A stretch of 64,000 bases of DNA from Pelargonium x hortorum (GCA_036897525.1 JAYMTJ010000045.1:23351-87350); one strand, 5' to 3'. Shown: positions 36,901 through 49,325, counted from the first letter of the stretch. Notes: generated by a model from the letters alone, not told the origin. A program made the numbers and translations.

Positions 36901-37589
36901 TGGTCATAAAAATGTATCCCAACTCTTGTTAAAGCTAAAGGGATACTAGGAAAATCTGGTCTAAAAGAGGCGCCCTCTTCTCTCAGCTTAGGGGGTTCTC
37001 CGGATTAGTAGGAATTTTCTATACTGTAAGTCAAGGGATCTAAAAGTACTTAACACGCAGGAATCTTAAAAAAAAGAGTACGACACTAAATGGGTTCCTT
37101 CCTTGCTTGCTTGTGCCTGCTTTGATATAGGGGAATCCGTTTCAGGCTATATAAAGTAAGAGTAAGCGCTTGTTATTTCTTTACTTGAAAGAGTTTTTAG
37201 TTTAAAGGGTTTTTTCGTAAGAGAGTAGATCCTGCGTCACTAAAAGTCAAAGTTTTCTGGAGAACTCTTCCTTGTATATTTAAAAAGGAACAAGTTCAAA
37301 GCTAGGAAGGTCTAAATTTTAGGGTACAAGGGATATATTGCATGCAAATTCTTAAGTCTTATAAATTAAATACCTTAGCTCTATATTAATATTATATAGA
37401 TAAAGAGAAATTTTATATCTAAGCCTTACGGCTGTTTTGTTTGTTATGCCGTTATCCTGTTAGTTTTCAAAAAAAGTTGTTTTTCCTATCCTAATCCTAA
37501 TTCTTTATTTTAGTTTTAAGGGATCCATAAACTAAGAGAAAAGAGAATCAAAATCACTAGCACTAGACTAGAAAGAAATATTGCGCCTA
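33991..37589. other. gene-free AT-rich stretch
   Basis: Nothing is recognised. Two overlapping plus frames at 35850-36184 (93 and 74 codons) cover the same DNA and show no family. A small hairpin AGCGA/TCGCT lies near 36688-36703. Confidence 0.4.
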
Positions 37590-37964
37590 CTAAAGTAAGG
37601 AGTTGCTCTTTTCTAATTCCTGGCATTTAGGGTTAGAAAGACCTAAAGCGAAGAAAAACGGAGTAAATACAAAGAGAAGGAGGAAAGTGACTCTTCTGTA
37701 CCTTATTCTAGCTAAGCTAGTATTCAAGGCATTCAGAAATCCGTAACTACAAAAGTGGTTTTCCTTTGTGTTCTTTAATTGTCTATTTTCTTCTAGGTGT
37801 TTAGCTGTTTTAAAAGGGGATTTCGCTTTCGGCAGTTTCTGTTTTTTAGAGCCAGTATGTCTTTCTGTTTTCTGGTCTTTTAGTGAGAGTTCTATACTTT
37901 CTATTTCCTTATGACTTAACCTCGGAAATCTAAAGGATTTCTTCGGTAAGATGGATTTACTCAA
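37590..37964 (-). CDS. unidentified 124-codon open frame
   Basis: This is the longest open frame in the window. It has no ATG start: the first candidate start is TTG, and the frame stays open about 15 codons further upstream. The product would be basic and rich in Lys, Ser and Glu up to about residue 90. A hydrophobic segment at about 92-109 (TFLLLFVFTPFFFALGL) follows, then a short polar tail. KEIE at 19-22 and DQKTE at 30-34 are shared in the same frame with a short open frame at 38475-38588. LSLKDQK resembles LSLKAQK in another at 62186-62419. I recognise no family. A run of this length can arise by chance in 64 kb of such AT-rich DNA, so coding is unproven. The shared peptide words are the only reason for interest. 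Confidence 0.15.
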   Translation of the reverse strand: MSKSILPKKSFRFPRLSHKEIESIELSLKDQKTERHTGSKKQKLPKAKSPFKTAKHLEENRQLKNTKENHFCSYGFLNALNTSLARIRYRRVTFLLLFVFTPFFFALGLSNPKCQELEKSNSLL

Positions 37965-38474
37965 TACTACTATAGGGATCGATAAGCTACAAAAGCCATG
38001 AGGAACGTCCCTTAACTCCTATATATAAACTATCGTATAATACACTTATTAACAATATAACTAATTAACATATAGAATACTAAAAGAATTAAAGCAACAA
38101 ACTTCTATTAGCAACACTAGCTAGGGAATATGCTAGCTTTCCATTAGCTGCACTGGGTCAGGGTCTATCTATCTTCTAGTGGGTCTGGTTAAGCTTTAGC
38201 TATAGGTTCTGCGCTTTTACATCCTTGTAAGGATGCTGCGTCTGCTTCTGCAAAACAAAGAACTAAGTAATACATTAATTACTAGCTATTCTATATCTAT
38301 TTAGCTATCTAATAGGATTTCTTTATCCCTATATATATTCTTTATTATCAATTTAGGAGATCCTTTTCCGCGAATGTCCTATCCTTTAAGTGTTTTCGGT
38401 TTTACAGGTTCCGGTTCCTGCGGATAGTTTTTTTTATATTTTCGGGAATATAAGTAAAATAGTTTGTTTATTTA

Positions 38475-38588
38475 AGCTGAAGTCAATTCAACGAATTTTT
38501 CTGTTTTCTGGTCTGTAAGGGTGGAAGTCTTTTCGATTTCCTTCTCGATCTGAATAAAAAAATCCTGTCTATGGGAGTATTCTCTATC
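38475..38588 (-). repeat. second copy of the KEIE/DQKTE element
   Basis: A 17-base exact match (TTTCTGTTTTCTGGTCT on the plus strand at 38498) links this to 37862, with weaker similarity for about 40 more bases. Read on the minus strand in the corresponding frame it is open for 38 codons and contains KEIEKTSTLTDQKTE. The KEIE to DQKTE distance is one residue shorter than in the copy at 37.9 kb. There is no start codon. It ends TSA-stop. Confidence 0.45.
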
Positions 38589-39169
38589 CTACCCTTTTTT
38601 TTGTATCTCCTCTTAAAACAAAGCAAAGGTTAGTAGAGTTGTTTAGTACTCAATCTTGGCTAATAGGTCCTTTCAAAAATGGAAAAGAGAGCTTTAGCAT
38701 TCAAAAAACCTATAAGTAAGTGGGTTCATAATTAAGCTTGTTTTGAACAAGCCTCCTAGAATAAGAAGGGCCTTTTTAATAAATTGATTAAGCTGCTTTA
38801 TTTTACTACTATCTATAACAAACAAGAGGATCCCTAAAGTTACAAAGCAAAACGTAGTATAAAATTCAAATTCATTTGAAATGTTAAATACTTTTTTTTA
38901 GAAACTTACGAACGTCTAAGAGTAAAATGCTCTACTTACAAAACCCACAATTTGATAATTAAGCTGACGCATAAGAAGTAAAGCTCTTAGTACTTTTTTT
39001 TTCATTATCGAACAGGACTTGCTCTTTCGTCTAAAGCATTCTAAATAAGGAATACATTTTTCATTAGACTCATTTACGGGCAATGTCAATTAGAACAAAT
39101 CTTTTGCTCTCAAGGACATTAGCTGATACAGATACGGAATCCACTCTCACTTCCAAGACAATCCGTATT

Positions 39170-39191
39170 CTGTACAGTCTACAACAAGCTA
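39170..39191 (-). repeat. inverted repeat R6, right arm
   Basis: Reverse-complement partner of 33269-33290, with one difference in 22 bases. It lies just upstream of the R5-like segment at 39286. Confidence 0.4.
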
Positions 39192-39285
39192 TAAAGTTCA
39201 ACTTCTTTAAGCTCGTTTCCTTTAGAATTTAGAAGTAGAATGTTTCTTTTGAGTCAGTCGGAATAATTAGAATTCTTTGGTCGAG

Positions 39286-39470
39286 CAAAGTCATTTCATA
39301 CCTTTTATTCAGTCGTAGACATTCCTATTAAGAGATATCGTAAGAATGACAAGAAAGCAGTTCTCGGTGTCTAGTGTTATGAATAGAGTTCATAAACCAA
39401 AGTTCTGAGAACTTGAATCAGGATACCTTAAAACTAAGTTCTTGGCTTTGCTTTGTAGCTAAGTGGTGTG
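39286..39470 (+). repeat. repeat family R5, copy at 39.3 kb
   Basis: TCATTTCATACCTTT is identical to 14607-14620, and preceded and followed by partly matching bases. About 130 bases further TTCTTGGCTTTG and TTGTAGCTAA recall the 14.7-14.9 kb copy. Confidence 0.35.
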
Positions 39471-41141
39471 GTGCTTTTCTAACTTAGAAGATGCTGAAGA
39501 AGATAGTGAGTCTGGCAGAATGACATAGGTCTATAAGAAAGTCTAGCTAATTTCTGTCTATAAGGTGTGAATGTACTTTTATGTTAGAGAGTTTCTGCTT
39601 TATAACGAGATCAGAATTTTTTTTGAGTTAAATGTAAAACCTACTGAGTCCCTAAACTAACGATAAATAACATTTTTTTTTTCATTTTTTAGTTAAGCAA
39701 CTCCGTGTAAAAGCTGATAAAATACCTCTACTTTTCCTACACACAGATCCAAGGGAAATTGTTAGATAAAGAAGCCCTATTTTATTTATTGACCTACGGG
39801 ACCTATACCTACTATTATATATAAGTACCCAGTACTACTTAGATAATTGAATACGCATTTGGAACCAAAGCCTCCGCACTGAATAATGCTATTTTGTAAC
39901 TTAAACTCTTTTATGTATACAAGTGTTCTACCAAATCTTACAAAAACTAGATTAGAAAATAGAGATTCTGTGCCAAGTAGGGTAGCATTCGGGTATATAA
40001 ATAAGAGGCACTTACTATACCCTAATTTATTTAGAGGCAGGAACTTTACTCATGCGGAAAATTGTATAAGGTAAGATCTATACTCTTTTGCTGCATGCTA
40101 TAATGCTTTTTTAGACCAGACCCCCTAAACTCACGTTTACCTCGTGTTTTTGTTCCTTTTTTTGACTGAAAAAGGACTTTCCGGGAGAGGGGGTTATAAC
40201 GTTTTCAGCTACCAAGTTCTCCTTTATTTGCCCCTACTTTGGTAACAGTGCAAGAAATTTATACCTATAGAAAAGGATTTCTTTGTTATATTGCTTAAGA
40301 AAATTTCTTAGATTTAGATTAGGGTACCTAGAATTAGAGTCCATTCACAAGCAAACCCCAAAGGCGCTTTTGGGAAAAGGCATACTTTTCGAATAGAATA
40401 TTTAGTCCACGCTATAATAAAAAAACCGAGGACTCCTTAGGTAAAAAAAACTATCAAAAACTCTTTTTCTAAATTTTCTTTAGCATTACTTTTTTCCTGT
40501 GCTGGATCTAAGTTACCTAATAAATTCCATTTTAGTTTCTAATTTTATGTATACTCAAATCACTGAACATTCTTCGGATTCTATCAAGGAGCCAATAAAA
40601 ATCTATACGTCTAACTTCTAATATATACCCTTAGGACCCGCTTGTAAGCGAGAAAATTACATTTATATCAAACTAAATTATATCCTTCGAAACCTGGGTA
40701 GGTTTAAAATTCCTATAAGAGGGAGAATGAGAAGCTGTCGTTGTGATAATCAAGTGACCTGTAACCGTAAAGGAATACCTTGTACATTGCTAACAGGGGT
40801 TGGTGTTATAAAGAAAGAAGAGGGCATTTATTTGTATGTATGAGTACTCCCTTTAATTAAACAAAGAAATGACTCAAAAAGTAATTAAAGTACTAATAAA
40901 GTTAGGGACCCCTGAAAATTTATTAAGGTTCTTAGCTCTCCTGTGAGAAAGACCCAAAATCAGAAGAATATCCAGGGCTCGAAGTGCTAAATAAAATATC
41001 TAGAGTTTATTCTAAAGTATTGTACTTTTTTAGTAATATAATTTACAAACCGCTAAGGATAAATGAATGAGTAAACCCACTTACTAGCATCCCCATACTA
41101 TCTCCTAGGAATAATTAGACTCTTAAAACAACGGGGCTCTA

Positions 41142-41164
41142 CTTTCTTTCTTTCTTTCTTTCTT
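41142..41164. repeat. microsatellite (TTTC)n
   Basis: Five tetranucleotide units plus partial ends. Confidence 0.95.
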
Positions 41165-41538
41165 ACTCTTCAGAATACCTTGCAGAGCTATAGCTATACC
41201 TGTCTTCTTAACGTAGATACCCGGTACTTATCAGAGCTGCAACAGTCTTTCTTGTCTTATAGAGGACTATAGGTAAGTGAAGGGGAGTACATTCTGCAGG
41301 CATTTCTACCTTTCAGGATAACAAGGCATTAAAGTCTAAAGTTGCCACTTTCTCTCTTTATAGGTTTCTTTTTTCCAGTAGAATAGTATTCTTTGCTTAA
41401 CTTGGAATCGAAGTTTATGGGCTTTCTATGTTATCTCTCTTTGGTAATAAACTCCCTTACAACTAACTACCAAATAAAAGCTAGTAACTCCCCAGTCTCG
41501 AATCCCCTTATACCTTATCTTTATCTTAAACTAACAAC

Positions 41539-41550
41539 AAGGAATTCCTT
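41539..41550. other. palindrome
   Basis: AAGGAATTCCTT, a perfect 12-base palindrome. Related AAGGATCCTT sites are at 24057 and 24504. Confidence 0.5.
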
Positions 41551-43216
41551 CTTTTTATTGTATATAGGGAAAATTATAAGTACCTGCCCTGAATCATAGA
41601 AGCGACTCCTGGCTTTACTTTTCAATTCTTTAAGTCCCCAGAAGCAGAATATGAAGAAAGCAACTCCCTTAAAATATATCTTAACTGTCCGAATGTATTC
41701 TCTATTTTGGAGCATCCTTGGAGCTTTTATGGATCCATTTTGAACTAATAGGAAATTCTTAGAATTCTTACAAAGTACATAAAATGACCTAATTAAGGCA
41801 AGTCCTTTGAATACTCTTTTTCTATGTTTAAAGCGCTTTATATTACCCTTCTGCCTCGGGACAAGCCTAAAACTAAATTCAAAAGGTCAAAATCTTACAA
41901 AGCAAAGGTACCAAATTCGTAAGCTGGGTTGCACAAAAGGGCACAGATTAAGTCAATTTTCTTACGTAAAGGGTTTCTTCTTCAAGAGAAAAGTAAACTG
42001 AGTTGTATTTAAATAGGGGTACACTACTCCTGTTTATGTTATGGCTTATCAAGAATAGGTGTCAGATAGATGTTGTTAAGCTCCTTAGAAAGACTTTCCT
42101 TCTTAATTTGGAGATAAGGACTTGAAAACTTTGTTCTGTAGATAAAATTTCTGTAGTTTAAGGAGTAGAAGGAATCCTCGATCATACTCAATTCAATAAC
42201 TGGAAACAAAAAGCACTGATATGAGGAAAGAACGAAAGTGTTATAGTTATAGGGGAAATATGGATTAATTGTGATTTCACTGCTATGTTTAGACGTTTAG
42301 ACAACGTTTTGTTAACAATAAAAAATCGCCAGGCGTAGGAAGGAAATCTAACAGCACTTGATATTGACTAATCGCAGTTTATCCTATTATATTATAATTA
42401 GAAAATCGAGTACCTCCTTAATAAGTTTAGTTATGACTTATAACCTATTTGAGTTTTTTTTATCCTTCACGGGTCCCTTTTTACACTTTACTTTATATAG
42501 TTCAAAGCTCTATATCGAATATACAAACAAGAGAAGGGATGCTGTCTAAAAAGAATACAAACTGTATCACACACGGCGCAATTCCGAGTTCCTTTTGATA
42601 TTATACTTACTCGGTGGATTTTGTAACCCAAAGCATGTAGCGCTCTTATAAGGGGCTTCTTGACTTCACAGGACCTGCCCGATAAAGAAAATTCTATTTA
42701 TAGTTTTCTAAGTCCCTCTTGTTTCTAAAAAAAGTTAAAAAAAGTGCATATAAGTTTAATAACTAGGAGTGCCCCCATATAAAGGTCAGAGCATCGTGTA
42801 CCGAGTCAATATAGACTTTAGGAAATCTCTTAATATTCTAAAGACTAATTTGGAAGTCTCCCTTTTAGATATTTAGTAAACCAATTAATTATATGTTAGA
42901 ATTTGCTTTAGCTTTTTTTTAATTACCATACTTGTCGAAACGGATATAGGTGTACTAGAGCTTGTACCAAAAATTTTATTAATTAACGAGTCATTTTATC
43001 GGTCTAAAGTAGAAAGTTTGAGTACAACCAAACCTAAAGAATTCTAATAATCTAATCAAACTATCTTAAGAAGAGCTTAAGATTAATAGACGCCTTCGAG
43101 GAGCTACACTTTGTACTAATATAAAATAGAAAGGAAAGGGGTACTCCTCCTTATTCAGAAACAGGTCCTAGTGTTACTTGGATAAAAAACGCCAATATAA
43201 GTATCTTTCGTAAGCC

Positions 43217-43251
43217 TAAAAACCGCTTAATTTGTGTGAGCGGCTTTTTTT
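43217..43251 (+). terminator. terminator-like hairpin with bulged C
   Basis: AAAAACCGCT pairs with AGCGG-C-TTTTT across an 11-base loop. The C after GCGG is bulged and a T-run of seven follows. The form is that of an intrinsic terminator, but no gene ends here, and plant mitochondrial 3' ends are usually not made by such terminators. The same design recurs at 60201-60231. Confidence 0.35.
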
Positions 43252-43344
43252 AGAATCGCATTATTCTTATAGAAAGAATTGTGAATCAAACTTAACTTTA
43301 TAACAACATACTCTTGTTACTGAGAATTCATAAGTGGCTTAGAC

Positions 43345-43412
43345 TTCAGCAATCGTCATCGTCAGAGCAAGGTTCTTTCGGAGGTATGGTCGTAGGTTCG
43401 AACCTTTTGACT
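43345..43412 (+). pseudogene. tRNA-like relic
   Basis: GTCAGAGCAAGG resembles the 3' half of a D-arm as in trnD or trnI(CAU). It is followed at a tRNA-like distance by TGGTCGTAGGTTCGAACC, which matches the variable and T-arm region of trnI(CAU) and trnN. The anticodon arm in between is shortened and unreadable, and the T-stem 3' side is changed. Amino acid identity cannot be fixed. Confidence 0.3.
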
Positions 43413-46400
43413 TTCGCTTACTGGGTCTTGTACGGGAGAGTTAGTCACTAAAACGGGAAATAGGGAGTTCCTTTATTTATCTAAGAGCAGCTACTGGATG
43501 ATCTTTAGGATGCTCTAGGGGACTTCTCTTGAATCAAAAAAAAAAGAAACTTAACTCGGAAAGGCAAGTCGCTTTGACTAGATTAGATCCGCTGGCTGCA
43601 TACTCACTCAAATACTTTTGAAATAAAAAGAAGAATTAGTCTTTGCCGTAGGGAGCTTAATTACCAAGAGTAGGAATTGTCTCTACTACATTAATATTAA
43701 TAAATAAATAAATCCGGTAGAAGTTTTTTAAGGGTAAACTTTCATAGAACTGAATTTCATATTAGATAAAGTGTAGCACTTTTTTGAACCCCTGTCAACT
43801 TTTTTTAGACTTATGCGGTTTACCTCGTAAATACCCTAGACCCGGATTAGTCCCAGCAAATAGAATAGGTTTGAGTATCATAATTAGGCAATCGCTATCC
43901 AGGGTGCTCCGGGGTCCTCGAGTTTAAGTGTTAACCACATTAGTTAAACTAGAGCTTCCTAACTAAGCCTAAGCTAGCGGTATGTATAACTATAAATTAA
44001 GAGACTTTGGATATAGGCGGAGCTCGGGCAGTCCTCTTAAAATAAAAATCTTTATTTACTCATCCAGATACTCTAGTTGTAGAATTCAAAAGCGGGCTCC
44101 TAATATACGTTGTTGATTTTTTTCTATTTACCTGAAAGTTTAGTAGAGGTTTCCACTTACACGTACAAAGGGGGGTTGGGTTATAGCTTAGTCATGCTGT
44201 AGAAATCCGTTTATTTCCCTTCTTAGCATTACTCATTTTTTTTTAAGTTTAAGTAAGAAGCTTAGAGGGTTCCCGGTCGTTATTTGTTTCTTTCCTGGTC
44301 AGTAGGGTTTCCCGAAGAAAGAGGTTAAGATAAGGCGTATTCTCTATAAGTTTGGAGCTTAGATTGTGCTAAGGATTTAGGGTAGGAATCTTGTTTACTA
44401 GTATTTCAAATTTCCGATAGGATATTTTTGAAAGGATTTGTAAGAAAGAGTCCTCCGTTTCTGAAATCAATAATTACACCATAACAAGGAAATGAAATCT
44501 TAGGTTTTGCATAGAAAGCAGTCTTATTCCTTCAGTTTTGTTGCTTTTACGGAGCATCCGAAGCTTTAGTTAGTATCAAATAGAGTTCTTTGTACTCTGG
44601 TTCTAGGACTTTTCTTATAAGTAGAAGTTGCACCCAGGACTTAGCAGAAAGGGTTTTATTCTATGGAAAGGCTTTTTGGATAAAATCCCATAATAGCTAT
44701 AAGTACTCAAATATTAGAAGCCAGTTTACCAGGGGTACATAAATTTACACAAGGAATATATAAGTCTTTCTAGAATCGGATTTCCTGCTGTTATGCTTTA
44801 ATGAGAGCCTTTAGTTCTTTCTTCCTTAGTAATACCCTAAGTTTTATAACTACAAACAAAATAGAAGACTCTGCAATAAGAATAAGATAAATTCCTTGCC
44901 TCTCTTATTCTGTAAACCCTTGATACTCTGTATCTTGTTAGCTGCTATCTTACTCCCTATATTTTAGGGTTAGGAATGTGATATGGGTCTTACGGAGCGA
45001 GCTTATTAGGTAGGGGGCCCCTTCTTGTTATGGGATATGGGTCTTTGAGTCCTTACCGTAGTTTTCTAATTGTCTTTCTATTTCATCTATTCAGTTGTAT
45101 GGAATCCTAAAAAGCCTAACTTGAAGAAAGCTGCTTCCCTTTAGAAAAGAAAACCTTTCCACTTTTTAATAAGCCTACACACCCATCCTAAACTTATATT
45201 ATAACCCCCAGAAAGCTATTTTAAGCCAAATACTTAAACCGGGTATACATTGACTATAAAGATATTACTGAAAAAAACGGGGAATTCCTAGCTTTTACAT
45301 AATAAGGAATATCCAATCCTATATAGAATAGACACTTACCTATATAGACACTTATACTAGATAAGTATACAAATATAAGGATTCCTTTTTATTTTAAATG
45401 AATAGACTACGCATAATAGATATATCGCAAAGGAATAACCACGTCCACAAAGTACCAATAGCAGGCAGAGCTGAATAGAAATAAGCTAAGATGAGTTCGC
45501 TTTTGAGTGAAAGGGGCAATTATAGTCAGAAACTTTCTAAGCTACGTACGGGATAAGAAACCTAGTACTTTATTAAGAAGACATCGTCAAGGAATACCAA
45601 CTATCCAATATCGGTTATTGAATAGGCCTATTACTACTGGTAGAATAGGAATCTCATCTCAAAAGATCAAAGAATACAAAACCCAGAATACAAAATGAAA
45701 AGTGGACCTGGTTAGCAAATGTTGCTTTAGAAATTAGTACAGAAAAAACGAATAGAATTTCCCTCCAATAAATTAGAGCCTTTCCCTCTACTCTTACCTT
45801 AGATTAAACTAAAAAAAAGTACTGTACGATTACATTTCTTCGTGTTAGTTTTCTCTAAAGCTGGGGAATAAGGTCCTTATATTATAAGAGTTTTAGCGTC
45901 TTGGATCTTTTAAGTTTTTTCTCGGTCTAATAGGGTTTTTGGATACTTTTAAAGAAAAGGGAGGTTTTGTTTCCTTGCTTGTGGCATATGTCTTACTTCT
46001 TGACTTAGTTAAACAAGGTCTTGTAAACCATATAGTCTAGGAACCTTGAGTAAAAAAAAGAATCTGGTTTTTTGTACAAGAAATAAGTTATATAAATAGC
46101 TCGAGTACAAAGTCTTTCTAAAGGTATTCATTTCATTAGGGGAGTCTTTTCTTCTGACTGGATTCTGTGCCGTTAAAGAGAAAATTGATAATAAAGGGGA
46201 GTGTTCCTCTGTGTATATATTTAGGCAAGTCAAAGAAACTGATATTATAGGAAAAGCACTTCTATAAAGGAGTCTTCTTTAGTTTGTAATTTTTCTTAAA
46301 AGTAAGCCTACTAAAATATAGAAACGGAAATTAATATACCAGCTTTGAGGTTCTAAGAATTCAAGTTTCCAACAAAACAAATGGAGAGCCAAGTATAGGT

Positions 46401-47282
46401 TTTTTCGTTGTTAATAGGCATTCCTTTCTCTTTATCATTTCTAATAAAGTGCTAAAGAATTTAATATAGAAAGGTATTAAGTTTTAAGAAAGAGTTCCAT
46501 TTTGAGTTAAGTCTTTATTATATTATTATTATATATTAATTAAGGGCAAAGCAAATAAGGGAACATAAATCGGAATCTCTTAGCTTAGAGATTAGCTTAT
46601 AAATACTGTATATGCTTTTTCGGTAACAAGAATTCATGAAAGTTGGCTGCCTTATTTTCAAGTAAAGCACAAGAATTTAAATAGAATGTCATCGGTTACA
46701 GTCCCGGCATTCTCGTGATATGAGTTGAGAGTTTCCTATTATTCCAAAGAATTGATTGAGAGCACAAAAAAAAGGAGAGAAGAGATTAGAATCATTTAGA
46801 ATACCTTTCACCCATTTTTTTTATACATTCTCTAAGCTAAAAGTAGCTGGGATTACAGAGTACATTCAATTATGACACAGAAAAGATACATCAATACTGC
46901 CTTAATTTAGGTTGTGTCGCAAAGGTTCTCTTAGTTCTATACTGTGAGTTTTTATTTGTACACATCTGCTATTTGATTTTAATCACTCAATTACGAGACT
47001 TTACCTCTTTAGAGCCCTTCTCAAAGGATTCGCCACTCTTTGGGGTTAAGTCATAGCTGTCAAAGCTAGAATTCGTCATTATGTTAGATATAGCACTAGA
47101 ATCTAAAATTATCCGCAGTTTCAGTGTCTGGTATATAATCGGTATAGAATAAGAGTGACCCCAGTTATCCATTTACTACTGTCTCGTTATCTGGCTAATT
47201 TGGTATTGCTCGCCAAAGAATATGAAATAAGAGTCCTGTATGAATGAGAGGATAGAACACCTATTCCTGAAATTTTATACAG

Positions 47283-47295
47283 AAAAAAAAAAAAA
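47283..47295. repeat. A homopolymer of 13
   Basis: An uninterrupted run of thirteen A. Confidence 0.9.
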
Positions 47296-48242
47296 GCTAA
47301 ATCAAAGAGATTGGGGTTTTCACAAGTTCAAACAGCAGCTTCTTTTATTGCTTGCATGAAAGTGCCTTTCCCAAAAGCCCGTCTTTTAAAATACACTTTA
47401 AGGGTTCAAAATGACTGAGACCTCGTTCTTACACAAAACCCCAAGGGCTCTTAGCTGAAACTAAGATCAATTATCTTGTAAACAATTCCTAAAAAAAGAA
47501 GCAAAAGTCAAGTATTGATCTTGATTGGAACTCTACTTTTTTTTAATCGAAAGAGCAAAGTCACAAGGTCTATGTGTCAGGATCTTACGGGTATTCATAG
47601 GAGAGTCTAAAAAAATTTTAAGGACAAGAGAGCTTTTAATAAAGGAAAGGGGACTTCGAGCTCTATATATGCTTTGGTTGAGGTGACAAAGAGGGCTTGA
47701 AAACACATGTATCGTGACTCCTTGTTTTATACCTTATTTAGGGGCTTGGACTTATGTAGCAGATAAAAGATTTTATCACCAAGATCTAAGTTTTTATTTT
47801 TTACATGGTTTATGGGAAATAAATACGGGAATCCTCGCTTTTAAGATCTAGCAAGAGCCCTTCTAAAACCATTAATCTCTAGTGTAACTTCCTCAGTTCT
47901 TTTGTTGAAAATTTGTCGTCTGTAAAAGTCCTCTCTTGAAGTTGAAGTTAAGGAAGTAATCCTCGATGCTATAAGAAATTTAATGTGGCTTTTATTTTAT
48001 TTATAGTTACCCAACCAAGTTAAAATTATTATACTCTCGTAATTCCTTATGCGCCTAGTTGTCAAGACTTAAGGCGAAGTTCTTCTAAGTTCTGAAGAAT
48101 ACGTCTGATCTAAAAAGTAAAGTCCTATATTTAAGTTTTTTCTGACCCGAGTACTCTAAGGACTAAAACATATATTTAAAGGATACTACAAGACATAAAA
48201 GTTAGGAAGGTATTAAGGGTTCCCCGGATCAGAATAATTTAA

Positions 48243-48303
48243 AAAGGATTTGAAACCCTTGTTTCGTGACAACTGCAAGATTAGCTCAACCACAGGGTAC
48301 CTT
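48243..48303 (-). pseudogene. tRNA-like relic
   Basis: The minus strand shows CCTGTGGTTGAGCTAATC, resembling a D-arm, then a central CTTGCAG block. A paired T-arm-like AAGGG-TTTCAAAT-CCTTT follows. Spacing between the arms is roughly that of a tRNA, but the anticodon stem and acceptor are not formed. No amino acid can be assigned. Confidence 0.25.
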
Positions 48304-49131
48304 ATCTTGATAAATAAAATACAGCTTGACAAATTTAAAGAATAGGAGTCTCTTGCTCTAAATATTCTTGTAGCACTTGTGAATTAAATTCTATCAGTCT
48401 TTATACTTTTTTTAGCCTATGACTTTCAATCAAAGAGACCCACCAATCAAAAAAATGCAGGAGGGCCTAAGAAAGCACTCGTATGATATAGAATTCAACT
48501 TCTCTCTTGTTCCAGGTGTTCGCCTTACTACTAAATTAGGTAGCTTGAAGTCTTTACTCAACTCAGCTGCGCAGTCTTCTTTCCAATCCAATTAATAGAG
48601 TACAAATATACCTTACCTTTCATTAAAATTTTGGGTTAAACCGTGATCTCGCCTAAGACCAGTGAACTGCACTTTTTGGGGGGAGGTGTAGCGCATCTAA
48701 AGCTCAAAGTATTTTCTGTATGACCAAATGGTTGAGTTGACAGTGAAAAAAAAAAGGAGCTTGTACTAGAGTAGTTAGGAAACTCTAGTAGGTGACCAAG
48801 TCGTCTAATTTCTAATTAATGACTCCGGATTGATTAAAGTGATTCCCCTAACATAAGGAGATACTGCTTTCTTGCTTTAGTGCCTTTACCTGAGAAATTG
48901 GTACAGAGAGTAGCAGTACCAGTTAAGGACTTTCTTATTACTGCCCTGCCTTAGAGTAAAGATTAGTGTGAGAAAAAACCAGAGGAAAGCTTTGTGCATT
49001 TGTCTAACCTATTTACTTTAATTTAAGGTAAAAGAATCTCTGGGATGATGGGAAAGGCTTCACCAGATCAAAATAAGAGTTGTATTGTATTTCCATTTTA
49101 GGAATGTGGGTTTAGGTATTTATAAGAAAAG

Positions 49132-49325
49132 AAGGTATGAATAAGGCAGTTAGTACAAAGAACTCAGCTGCAAAAGACTACTAAGAAGGGTATTAAGAGT
49201 ATAATAGCAGCTATGAAGACTAATAACAATATAAAGATAATACAGAATATTATAGCTTTTAAGAATAAGTATAGCCCATAAGACTAAGAAGCTATGATGA
49301 ATGAGATAGCTAAGAAGAAAGCGGT
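49132..49325 (+). repeat. repeat family R1, extended copy 4
   Basis: Several degenerate units follow one another: CAGCTGCAAAAGACTACTAA, TAGCAGCTATGAAGACTAAT, AAGACTAAGAAGCTATGA and GCTAAGAAGAAAG. The multiplication of GCT/ATG/AAG/ACT/AAG triplets suggests an old tandem repeat of about 12-15 bases that has drifted. The triplets would read Ala, Met, Lys and Thr in one plus frame, but stops interrupt it, so no coding is claimed. Confidence 0.45.

Noticed and set aside
37216-37224. CGTAAGAGA, which matches the CRTA-type plant mitochondrial promoter motif.
   Set aside because: About one such nine-base match is expected by chance in 64 kb, and no gene follows.
45507-45698. A 63-codon plus frame with an Arg/Lys-rich product.
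   Set aside because: The start is GTG, a stop lies just upstream, no family is recognised, and this length is common by chance here.
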